NCBI GenBank assembly: GCA_035528895.1
Contig: DATKXS010000082.1
Span: forward strand, 1-30,770
Direction of reading: 5' to 3'
From: UBA8522 sp035528895
GTDB taxonomy: Bacteria > Acidobacteriota > Aminicenantia > Aminicenantales > UBA8522
Length of the DNA stretch: 30,770 nt
Shown here piece by piece: positions 7,488 to 13,778 of this stretch. The notes beneath the pieces are model-generated. The model had not been told where the DNA came from. It ran no database searches and saw nothing but the letters and a program-made list of their open reading frames with translations. Positions within the stretch are counted from its first letter, which is position 1. Each line of letters opens with the position of its first letter. The translations under genes were made by a program, and so were the position numbers.

Positions 7488-8120
7488 TCAGAAGAATTTT
7501 TCCAGCTCTTTTTTGCCGATGACACCCTCACGAATCATGACCGGCCTCTCCCCTGTCAAGTTCATGACGGTGGAGGGCTTATCGCCGGGCGTCCGGCCGC
7601 CGTCTACAATGCATTCGACCTTTCCTTTAAACATCCGGATCGCTTCCTCAGCCGAATCGATCTCTCTTTCGCCCGAGATGTTGGCGCTCGTCGTCACAAG
7701 CGCAACCCCGGTCTCTCGGATGATCGCCTGCAGCCAAGGGACGTCGGGAAGCCGGATTCCGATCGTTTTTTTCGGCCCTATAAGCTCCTGCGGCAGATGA
7801 GACGCCGCTTTCAAGACCAAAGTTAACGGACCCGGCCAAAATCGGGAAGCCAGAATATAGAAAACCGGTGGAAGCTCTGCGGCCATCCCTTTGGCCATCT
7901 CCAGGCTGGAAACGAGGATCGGCAGCCCTTTGGAAGCCGGCCGCTTTTTGATCTTAAATATTTTTTGCAGCGCTTTTTGGGAAAGACAGTTCGCGCCCAG
8001 GCCATAGAAGGTATCTGTAGGATAGACGATCACTCCACCTCCTTGGAGCACCTTAACAATTTCGCTGATGGGTTCGGGCCCGACCGACTTGGTATCGATC
8101 GTGATGACGCGGGTTTTCAT
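7488..8120 (-). CDS. tsaC: L-threonylcarbamoyladenylate synthase (YrdC/Sua5 family)
   Basis: Makes threonylcarbamoyl-AMP from threonine, bicarbonate and ATP, the first step of the universal t6A37 modification of ANN-decoding tRNAs; cytoplasmic. The 210-residue protein is the single-domain YrdC/YwlC type without the C-terminal Sua5 extension. Visible family segments are Y-P-T-D-T-F-Y-G-L-G near residues 33-42, the K-K-R-P-x-x-K-G-L-P basic nucleotide-binding motif, the F-W-P-G-P-L-T strand and T-S-A-N-x-S-G. The tail has the S-T-V-x-x-L pattern followed by I-R-E-G. The ATG at 8120 has GGAGGAGAG directly upstream. Single gene; its TsaB/D/E partners are not in the window. Confidence 0.95.
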   Translation of the reverse strand: MKTRVITIDTKSVGPEPISEIVKVLQGGGVIVYPTDTFYGLGANCLSQKALQKIFKIKKRPASKGLPILVSSLEMAKGMAAELPPVFYILASRFWPGPLTLVLKAASHLPQELIGPKKTIGIRLPDVPWLQAIIRETGVALVTTSANISGEREIDSAEEAIRMFKGKVECIVDGGRTPGDKPSTVMNLTGERPVMIREGVIGKKELEKFF

Positions 8121-8156
8121 CTCTCCTCCGGCCGGATCGCCATCCGCCCTGAAACG

Positions 8157-8185
8157 ATGCTAGCGGGAGTGTCCGGGAAAGTCAA
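8157..8185 (-). promoter_or_regulatory. Candidate sigma-70 promoter for tsaC
   Basis: Minus strand TTGACT (8185-8180), 17-base spacer, TAGCAT (8162-8157). The predicted start near 8150 gives a leader of about 30 bases containing the GGAGGAGAG before the ATG at 8120. Confidence 0.5.
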
Positions 8186-8195
8186 CGCAGTCTGG

Positions 8196-8250
8196 AAATT
8201 CCGGTGACACGAACCAGATTCCGGAAAATCTGGATCATGTCACCGAATTT
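8196..8250. repeat. Nested palindromic repeat (REP-like)
   Basis: The outer arms AAATTCCGGTGACA (8196-8209) and TGTCACCGAATTT (8238-8250) are complementary apart from one extra C. The inner arms CCAGATT (8214-8220) and AATCTGG (8227-8233) form a perfect 7-base stem with loop CCGGAA. It is non-coding and lies just upstream of the tsaC promoter. Compact nested palindromes of this kind are typical of dispersed REP elements, but copy number is unknown here. Confidence 0.6.
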
Positions 8251-8512
8251 CGCCGGTCCTCCCAATTCTGGGGAGCGAGCGGGCGTCGCGAGGCGTCGAA
8301 GACGCCGTGGCGATCCGACGCAGTCGCCGCGAGGAACCGAAGCCGCGAGCTTGGCGTGGCGGTCTCATACGGATTCCCGTTTGATGAGATCCCTCGCCAT
8401 GCTCGGGACGGCCCGAGGGGCGGGATTGCTTCCTCACTTCGTTCCTCGCAACGACATTTCCGCGCTGGGAGAAAACGGGCGCGGTTTCGATGCCACTGCC
8501 CCGAGCCTTTCC
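8251..8512. other. Non-coding stretch upstream of the beta-barrel gene
   Basis: No gene is seen here. Besides the element at 8323-8455 (listed separately) it holds a short perfect hairpin GGCGTC-gaa-GACGCC at 8292-8306. This is nested in weaker GCGTCG...CGACGC arms, giving a G+C-rich fold close to the repeat element's left end. Confidence 0.5.
8323..8455. repeat. MITE-like element with about 20-base terminal inverted repeats
   Basis: The left end GTCGCCGCGAGGAACCGAAG (8323-8342) is the near-complement of the right end CTTCGTTCCTCGCAACGAC (8437-8455): two substitutions and one indel. The interior is non-coding and includes the hairpin CTCGGG-acgg-CCCGAG at 8402-8417. The ends resemble the dispersed 'GCGAGGAGCGAAG...CAATC' family of small repeats seen in many bacterial genomes; that resemblance is from memory. 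It lies 58 bases upstream of the -35 box of the next gene. Confidence 0.6.
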
Positions 8513-8541
8513 TTGACAAGCGTATTTGCCTGGGATATAAG
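8513..8541 (+). promoter_or_regulatory. Strong sigma-70 promoter for the beta-barrel gene
   Basis: Perfect TTGACA at 8513-8518, 17-base spacer, TATAAG at 8536-8541 (five of six). The expected transcript start near 8548 gives a leader of about 130 bases before the ATG at 8679. It is the best match to consensus in the window. Confidence 0.78.
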
Positions 8542-8577
8542 ACAAAACCGGTCGAAGCCCATAAAAAAGGTGACATT

Positions 8578-8634
8578 TGACCCATTTCGAGCACAGCCGG
8601 CTCCATCGGCTGGCCGATGTCTTTGAGAGGGTCA
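8578..8634 (+). promoter_or_regulatory. Structured 5' leader of the beta-barrel mRNA
   Basis: Within the predicted leader, TGACCC (8578-8583) can pair with GGGTCA (8629-8634). Between them CAGCCG (8594-8599) pairs with CGGCTG (8607-8612) around a 7-base loop. The fold ends about 30 bases before the ribosome binding site. It matches no riboswitch or sRNA target that I recognise; it could be an mRNA-stabilising fold or a remnant of another palindromic repeat. Confidence 0.35.
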
Positions 8635-8678
8635 CTTTGGCATGGATTTTGCTACTAAAGGGACGGAGGAAAAAGACG

Positions 8679-9437
8679 ATGAAAAAAACAATCGGACTGG
8701 TCGCCATTCTCATTCTCTTGCTGCCCGGTCTCGGCTTCTCGGATGCGATCTCCGTGCGGCTCGCCTACTTCATCCCCAGGGCCCAGAGCGAACTCTGGAC
8801 GATCGAGTTCGAGAACATGAGTTTCCAGAAATCGGACTTCCAGAACGCCAGCCTGGGGATCTATTACGAACACTTCTTCTCCAGGGAAATCAGCCTGCTC
8901 GTCGGCCTCGATGCCTACAGCCAGACACGCCTCGGGAGCTACCGGGATTACGTGGGCTATTCTTTTGCCGAAGGCGATTTCGCCTTCCCGTATAAGTACT
9001 ATGACGGCGATTTCGACATCAGCCATAACTTCAGCGTCTCCATCACTCCGATCCAGGCGTCCCTGAAGCTGACGCCGCTCGGCCGGCGTTCCGGCTTCAT
9101 CCCCTACATCGGGGGCGGTGTCTCGCTTTACATCTGGAACGTAAAAATGCGGGGTGACATCATCGATTTCACCGACGAATGGGTCTACGATGACGAGGAC
9201 CTGGGCGAGGTTCCGATCTACGGTATTTACCCGACGGAGGCCCGGCAGGAGTCACGTTTTTCGGTGGGATTCCAGGGATTCGCCGGGATCATGTTTCCGA
9301 TCGCCAGCCGCCTGGCCCTCGAAGCCGAGTTCAAGTACAACTACGGCAAGGGAAGCCTTGGAGACACTTTCGAAGGATTCGACGGTTTCGACCTGGGCGG
9401 CTACCAGGTCTCTGTGGGCGTCAACTACTGGTTCTAG
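8679..9437 (+). CDS. Outer-membrane beta-barrel protein, function unknown
   Basis: Predicted secreted 252-residue protein of the outer membrane. The N-terminus M-K-K-T followed by a hydrophobic run to about residue 19 and F-S-D is a Sec signal peptide. The mature part consists of alternating strands rich in aromatic residues and Gly, with acidic or polar loops. It ends V-G-V-N-Y-W-F, the terminal Phe being the BAM-recognition signature of outer-membrane barrels. Size and pattern fit a small 8-12 strand OmpW/OmpA-barrel-like porin or structural protein; the exact family is not recognised. The ATG at 8679 is chosen because the signal peptide starts there and GGAGGA lies 8 bases upstream; the frame is open further upstream but without a sensible start. 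It has its own strong promoter, and its stop overlaps that of the converging glycosyltransferase gene. Confidence 0.82.
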   Translation: MKKTIGLVAILILLLPGLGFSDAISVRLAYFIPRAQSELWTIEFENMSFQKSDFQNASLGIYYEHFFSREISLLVGLDAYSQTRLGSYRDYVGYSFAEGDFAFPYKYYDGDFDISHNFSVSITPIQASLKLTPLGRRSGFIPYIGGGVSLYIWNVKMRGDIIDFTDEWVYDDEDLGEVPIYGIYPTEARQESRFSVGFQGFAGIMFPIASRLALEAEFKYNYGKGSLGDTFEGFDGFDLGGYQVSVGVNYWF

Positions 9438-10288
9438 GCTTCGACCTTCTTTCCGCCGCCATACTTCCGGAGCAACGCCCGGTAGCGTTCGGCTTCCGCC
9501 CGGTTCCCGCGCCGGACGAACCCCTGAACAAGGATCCTGCACTTCCGGGCCAGCTCTCCCTTGACCAGCCGCTCTTCGTCCGGAGTGAGATCGAGCCGGA
9601 GGGCTTTCTCCAGAGCCTGCACCCGGAACCGGTCCATTCCCCAGTATCGACGGGAAAGCTGGTCGGGATGGCCCCCCCGCTTGATGATGAGCGGTCTGGG
9701 GATGAGATGGATCGGATACTTGTGAGCCAGCCGGAGCCCCAGGTCATAATCCTCACAGACCGGCAGGCCCTCGTCGAAGACACCGACCTCCGCGAAAACC
9801 TCACTCCGGAACAGGCATGATGACAGACTGAGCAGACAGAGAGGCAGAACCCGGTCGAAGATCCAGCCCGAGTGCTTCTGATGCTTCCGCTGGGGGTTGA
9901 GGTGCTTTCCCCGCCGCAGCCAGACCTCTTCGGTGTAGCAGACCTTGGCGTCGGGGAACGCCTTGAGATATCCCATCTGGACGCCGATCTTGTCCTTCTT
10001 CCAGAGGTCATCGGAATCCAGAAAAGCGATGAACTCTCCGCGCGCCGAACGCAAGCCCGAATTTCGGGCGGCGCTGACCCCGCGGTGAGGCTGTCCGAGG
10101 AAGGTCGCCCGGCCGGCGAACGACTCGACCACTTCCCGGGTGTTGTCTTCCGACCCGTCATCGACCACCAGAAGCTCGAACGAACGCCCGGGCCCGGAGC
10201 GACGGAAATAGTCCTGATCCAGGACCGAGGTGATGGCCTCTCCAAGGAAGGCCGCGCGGTTGAAGGTCGGGATGATGACCGAGATCAT
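9434..10288 (-). CDS. Family 2 glycosyltransferase (GT-A fold)
   Basis: Inverting sugar transferase of the GT2 family, probably acting at the cytoplasmic face of the membrane on a surface polysaccharide or glycolipid. The 284-residue protein begins S-V-I-I-P-T-F-N-R and has the nucleotide-binding V-V-D-D-G-S (41-46). The metal-binding D-S-D-D is at 91-94, and an acidic C-E-D-Y-D segment near 178-182 is likely the catalytic base region. No transmembrane helix is seen. A basic C-terminal tail (about residues 245-284) could associate with membrane or a partner. Its ATG overlaps the stop of the upstream WHy-like gene (ATGA), so they form a two-gene unit. Its stop shares the CTAG tetranucleotide with the converging barrel gene. 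Donor and acceptor are unknown. Confidence 0.9.
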   Translation of the reverse strand: MISVIIPTFNRAAFLGEAITSVLDQDYFRRSGPGRSFELLVVDDGSEDNTREVVESFAGRATFLGQPHRGVSAARNSGLRSARGEFIAFLDSDDLWKKDKIGVQMGYLKAFPDAKVCYTEEVWLRRGKHLNPQRKHQKHSGWIFDRVLPLCLLSLSSCLFRSEVFAEVGVFDEGLPVCEDYDLGLRLAHKYPIHLIPRPLIIKRGGHPDQLSRRYWGMDRFRVQALEKALRLDLTPDEERLVKGELARKCRILVQGFVRRGNRAEAERYRALLRKYGGGKKVEA

Positions 10289-11145
10289 TGAGCCCGGATA
10301 ATCTGGATGTCGCCTTTTTGGGTGGAATCCACTTCGATTCCCCCCCAGATCGACTCGGCGCGGGCCTTGATGCTCAGCTCGCCGGCGGCGGATGGTTTCT
10401 GCAGGGAATCGAAGACCTCCCGTCCAACCTCGAAGAATTCCAGCATGTGCGGCAAGGAGAGGGTGATTTCGCCCAGGCTCCCTATCCTTTTCCCCGGGGG
10501 GACGATGCCCTCGGCGACGGTCCGGCCCTCGAGATCAAGGCGGTAGGTCATTTTTCCAAGGACCATCTCGAAGCTGTTCCTGTTACGGCAGGAAAAAACG
10601 ACAGTGAAATCGGCGCCTCCGATGGTGAGCGTCTTCACCTCGAGGGACCGAACCTCGACCTCCAGCTGGCGAAAGACCGGGAACTCTCCGGAAAAAGCGA
10701 ACGGGATTTTCTCCCGTCGGCCCCGGCTGTCGGCGAAGATCATAAGACCGGTGACATAGCACAGGGCCTTGGGCCCGTCGGCGGCCGCCGGCACCCTCTC
10801 CAGAAGGTCGGGATAGGTGATCCTCAGGGGGAGCGAGATCCGGGTGGTCGCCTCCCCGGCCACTGGAATCGGCTCTTCAAGGACCGTTCTCAGGGCGAAG
10901 TAATCGATGTCCTGGACGACGACCCGGTAATCGTATTCTACCAGAGAGTAGGACGAACGCTCGAAATTGGCGATCTGGAGATAGAAGACGAGGATGAGCC
11001 CGGACGCATCCATCTGCCGGATCTCTTTTCTTTCCAGAGAGATAACGATGTCCTTTTTGGCCGGCGTCGCCCCCGGTATAATCGCCGCCACGAAGAGCAG
11101 GAGAAAGGTAGCCGCCGCACAGGAAATTGGTTTTTTCATGCCCAT
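10285..11145 (-). CDS. Exported protein with LEA14/WHy-like domains
   Basis: A 286-residue protein with a clear N-terminal signal (M-G-M-K-K followed by about 20 hydrophobic residues ending P-G-A-T-P-A), so it is exported to the periplasm or outer surface. The remainder looks like two copies of a beta-sandwich of the LEA14/WHy type, about residues 35-155 and 165-285. Each shows the pattern of a strand with N-F/N-R-N-S-F, a Y-x-x-x-x-x-L-E strand and a P-V-A/P-P-G-K turn. Such domains occur in bacterial desiccation- or envelope-stress proteins, but activity is unknown. The start is ambiguous between 11145 and 11139 (two codons apart). It overlaps the glycosyltransferase start by four bases. 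The domain call is by eye and only moderately secure. Confidence 0.72.
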   Translation of the reverse strand: MGMKKPISCAAATFLLLFVAAIIPGATPAKKDIVISLERKEIRQMDASGLILVFYLQIANFERSSYSLVEYDYRVVVQDIDYFALRTVLEEPIPVAGEATTRISLPLRITYPDLLERVPAAADGPKALCYVTGLMIFADSRGRREKIPFAFSGEFPVFRQLEVEVRSLEVKTLTIGGADFTVVFSCRNRNSFEMVLGKMTYRLDLEGRTVAEGIVPPGKRIGSLGEITLSLPHMLEFFEVGREVFDSLQKPSAAGELSIKARAESIWGGIEVDSTQKGDIQIIRAQ

Positions 11146-11156
11146 TCTGAAGCCCT

Positions 11157-11185
11157 AGGATACACGATGGCCGGCCAAAGGACAA
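11157..11185 (-). promoter_or_regulatory. Weak candidate promoter for the WHy-like gene
   Basis: Minus strand TTGTCC (11185-11180), 17-base spacer, TATCCT (11162-11157). It would start the transcript only about 5-11 bases before the start codon. The -35 lies 13 bases from the -35 of the divergent cca promoter. Confidence 0.3.
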
Positions 11186-11198
11186 GCCTAAATATCGT

Positions 11199-11227
11199 TT
11201 GAAGAATCCTTCCGCTGTTCCTATAAT
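11199..11227 (+). promoter_or_regulatory. Candidate sigma-70 promoter for cca-galE
   Basis: TTGAAG at 11199-11204, 17-base spacer, perfect TATAAT at 11222-11227. The expected start near 11234 gives a leader of about 36 bases that contains a perfect 15-base palindrome. Confidence 0.62.
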
Positions 11228-11250
11228 AGGGGAAAAACGTGTTAGAATAG

Positions 11251-11265
11251 GTCTTCTAAGAAGAC
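11251..11265. promoter_or_regulatory. Palindrome in the cca leader, possible operator or hairpin
   Basis: GTCTTCT-a-AGAAGAC, a perfect 7-base inverted repeat with a single central base, ends four bases before the cca ATG at 11270. No normal Shine-Dalgarno sequence lies in the leader other than the purine-rich half of this palindrome. A bound dimeric repressor could therefore mask translation or transcription, or the site may be coincidental. Confidence 0.4.
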
Positions 11266-11269
11266 GACC

Positions 11270-12715
11270 ATGGAAAAGATCAAAGCGGATTTCCCGGACA
11301 AGGATCTCTTCGTCCGGCTTTTCGGCGAGAACGTCTATGCGGTGGGCGGGTTCGTCCGCAACCTGGTCATGGGCAGGTCGTGCGAGGAGGTCGATATCCT
11401 CATCACCGGTTTCCCTCTGGAGGAGATCATCCGACGGATCTCCCCCTTGGGGAAAGTCGATCTTGTCGGCCGCAGCTTCGGGATCATCAAGTTCACGGTC
11501 GGGAAGAAGACCTATGACATCGCCCTGCCCAGAAAGGACACCCCGGCCGAGCAGCCGGTCCGCCGCCACAAGGACTTCCTCATCTCGGCCGACCCCACTC
11601 TCCCGGTCGAAAAGGACCTCGAGCGTCGCGATTTCCGCTGCAACAGCATAGCCCTGAGGCTGGCGGACGGGGCGCTCATCGATCCGTTCGGAGGTCTGGA
11701 AGACACCCGGGCCCGCAGGATCAGGTTGACCAACCGCCTTGCCTTTCCGGAGGACCCACTGCGCGTGTTAAGGGTGGCCCGGTTCGCCTCCGTCCTCGGA
11801 TTCTCGGTCGACCCGGAGATCTACGGCATCGCCAAGGCGATCGACCTCCGCGGCTTGAGCGTCGAGAGGATCAACGAAGAGCTGTTCAAGATCCTGCTGC
11901 TCTCGGCGCGCCCTTCGGTCGGTCTGGAGGAACTTTTCAAGCTGGGGGCGCTCAAGCAACTCTTCCCGGAGCTCTACCGTCTCACCCTCTCCATCCAGGA
12001 CTCTTTCTTCCATCCGGAAAAGGACGAATTCGGCCACCACAGCGTCTGGTCCCACACCCGGCTGACGGTCGACCAGGCCAAAGCCCTTTCCCGGCTTGCC
12101 CGCCTGGGTCAGGAGAGAACTCTCGGCTTGCTGCTGGCCGCGCTCTATCATGACGTCGGCAAGCCGGCGACGGCCCATTGGGAGTACAAACGGGGCCGCA
12201 TGGTCATCACCAACAACGGTCACGACCTGGCCAGCGAACGGATCGTCAAGAAGGTTCTGGCCCGCTTCCGCCTCTTTTCCTGGGGAGGGCTGAACCTCAG
12301 GAAGATGGTCCCGCTCCTCATCCGCACCCATCACCGCCTCTCCGAGCTCTGGCTGAACCGGGAGAGCGTCACCAAGAAAGCCTTCAACCGCCTGGCCGCA
12401 GAGATCCAGGGCGAGATCGAGCTCCTTGTCTATCTCGACGCCGCCGACCGGGCCGGCCGCAAAGAGCGGCTGGTCAAATCTTTGGACCGGCAGGGGAAAT
12501 GGCTCCTCCGGAAATTCGAGGAGCTCAATGTCAGCCGGGAGACCATCCGGCCGCTGATCCGGGGCCGGGATTTGATCGAACTGGGTGTCGCCCCGGGGCC
12601 GGCCATGGGCAAGATCCTCAAGCGGCTGTACGAGATGCAGCTCGACAACGCCTTCGAGACGAAAGCCCAGGGGATCCGGGCCGCCGAGCGCCTCCTCAAG
12701 GAGAAAAAAGCATGA
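11270..12715 (+). CDS. cca: tRNA nucleotidyltransferase / poly(A) polymerase family protein with HD domain
   Basis: Class II nucleotidyltransferase that adds or repairs the 3'-CCA end of tRNAs; cytoplasmic, 481 residues. The N-terminal head has V-G-G-F-V-R-N (25-31), R-R-D-F near 125 and the base-recognition E-D-P-L-R helix near 162. A C-terminal HD phosphohydrolase domain shows H294-D295-V-G-K and later T-H-H. The usual catalytic D-x-D appears as Glu40-Val-Asp42, and the Asp after V-R is Asn31; both depart from the common motif. It could be a full CCA enzyme, a CC- or A-adding specialist, or a poly(A) polymerase; sequence alone does not decide. The start ATG at 11270 has weak ribosome-binding complementarity. 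The stop overlaps the galE ATG. Confidence 0.88.
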   Translation: MEKIKADFPDKDLFVRLFGENVYAVGGFVRNLVMGRSCEEVDILITGFPLEEIIRRISPLGKVDLVGRSFGIIKFTVGKKTYDIALPRKDTPAEQPVRRHKDFLISADPTLPVEKDLERRDFRCNSIALRLADGALIDPFGGLEDTRARRIRLTNRLAFPEDPLRVLRVARFASVLGFSVDPEIYGIAKAIDLRGLSVERINEELFKILLLSARPSVGLEELFKLGALKQLFPELYRLTLSIQDSFFHPEKDEFGHHSVWSHTRLTVDQAKALSRLARLGQERTLGLLLAALYHDVGKPATAHWEYKRGRMVITNNGHDLASERIVKKVLARFRLFSWGGLNLRKMVPLLIRTHHRLSELWLNRESVTKKAFNRLAAEIQGEIELLVYLDAADRAGRKERLVKSLDRQGKWLLRKFEELNVSRETIRPLIRGRDLIELGVAPGPAMGKILKRLYEMQLDNAFETKAQGIRAAERLLKEKKA

Positions 12716-13689
12716 AAGTCCTCGTCTGCGGAGGAGCCGGCTACATCGGCTCTCACACCGTCAAGGCGCTGCTCCGGGAAGGCTATGAGGTCGTCGTTTT
12801 CGACAATTTCTCCTCCGGCCGGGAAGAGCTTCTCAGCGGCGGCGAGGTCATCCGGGCCGACCTGGATGACAAAGGGCCGATTCGGAAGACCTTCCAGTCG
12901 CAAGAAATCGGGGCCGTCCTGCATTTCGCTTCGCTCATCCAGGTGGGAGAATCCTATCTCAATCCCCAGCGCTACTACACCCACAACCTCAGCACCAGCC
13001 TGAACCTCCTCGAGGCTATGCTGGAGGCCGACGTCAGGACCATCATCTTTTCTTCGAGCGCCGCGGTCTACGGGATTCCCCAGGAAACACCGATCACGGA
13101 AACCCACCCGTTGAATCCGATCAACCCCTACGGATACACCAAGCTATTCGTCGAAAGGATCCTCCAGGATTATGAGAAAGCCTACGGCTTGAAATTCATC
13201 TCACTCCGCTACTTCAATGCCGCCGGCGCCGACCCGGACGGGGAGCTGGGCGAGATGCACGACCCGGAAACGCATCTCATCCCCAACATCCTTCTCTTCC
13301 TGCTCGGAAAAAAGAAGATCCTTGAACTCTACGGAACGGACTTCCCCACTCCCGACGGAACGGCCGTCCGCGACTATATCCATGTTACGGACCTGGCTGA
13401 GGCCCATGTCTTGGCTCTGCGGAAGCTCCTGAGCACACCGGAAAGCGAGTTCATCAACCTGGGCGCAAGCCGGGGCCACTCGGTCCTCGATGTCATTAAA
13501 AAAGCCGAAGAGGTGACCGGCCGGAAGGTCCGTTTCAAGGCCGGACCACAGCGGCTGGGTGATGTGCCCGTCCTTCTGGCTTCCAAGAAGAAGGCTGAAA
13601 AGAAGCTGGGCTGGAGACTGCGCCATTCCGAGCTCGAGACGATCATCGAAACGGCCTGGAAATGGCACCGAAAAACGCCCGGTCTCTGA
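12712..13689 (+). CDS. galE: UDP-glucose 4-epimerase
   Basis: Interconverts UDP-glucose and UDP-galactose for sugar catabolism and surface glycans; cytoplasmic extended short-chain dehydrogenase. The 325-residue protein has the NAD-binding G-G-A-G-Y-I-G at 7-13. The catalytic triad region is S-S-S-A-A-V-Y-G (Ser116) with Tyr140-x-x-x-Lys144. R-Y-F-N-A-A-G, the D-G-T-x-x-R-D-Y-I-H-V-x-D-L-A segment and a C-terminal A-D/L-G-W region are typical of GalE rather than other epimerases. The start is placed at the ATG within the ATGA overlap with cca; the frame is open further upstream but there only reads through cca out of frame. A role in feeding UDP-Gal to the nearby glycosyltransferase is possible but not shown. 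Confidence 0.94.
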   Translation: MKVLVCGGAGYIGSHTVKALLREGYEVVVFDNFSSGREELLSGGEVIRADLDDKGPIRKTFQSQEIGAVLHFASLIQVGESYLNPQRYYTHNLSTSLNLLEAMLEADVRTIIFSSSAAVYGIPQETPITETHPLNPINPYGYTKLFVERILQDYEKAYGLKFISLRYFNAAGADPDGELGEMHDPETHLIPNILLFLLGKKKILELYGTDFPTPDGTAVRDYIHVTDLAEAHVLALRKLLSTPESEFINLGASRGHSVLDVIKKAEEVTGRKVRFKAGPQRLGDVPVLLASKKKAEKKLGWRLRHSELETIIETAWKWHRKTPGL

Positions 13690-13731
13690 CGACCTATGAA
13701 ACATGAAATTCTCCTGTCTCTCCGCAAATGG

Positions 13732-13760
13732 TTGACGCTCCTCGACTAAAATGGTATAAG
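13732..13760 (+). promoter_or_regulatory. Sigma-70 promoter for mltD
   Basis: TTGACG at 13732-13737, 17-base spacer, TATAAG at 13755-13760; five of six in both boxes. The expected start near 13767 gives a leader of about 12 bases with AGGA before the ATG at 13779. It lies in the 89-base gap after galE. Confidence 0.7.
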
Positions 13761-13778
13761 AGAGGATCTTAGGAAATT

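Noticed and set aside
8577..8678. Longer version of the barrel protein starting at 8577
   Set aside because: It would put 34 non-signal residues before a typical signal peptide; the ATG at 8679 has a good ribosome binding site and begins the signal peptide.
12178..12711. Apparent N-terminal extension of galE
   Set aside because: This part reads cca in another frame; the GalE fold begins exactly at the ATG at 12712.
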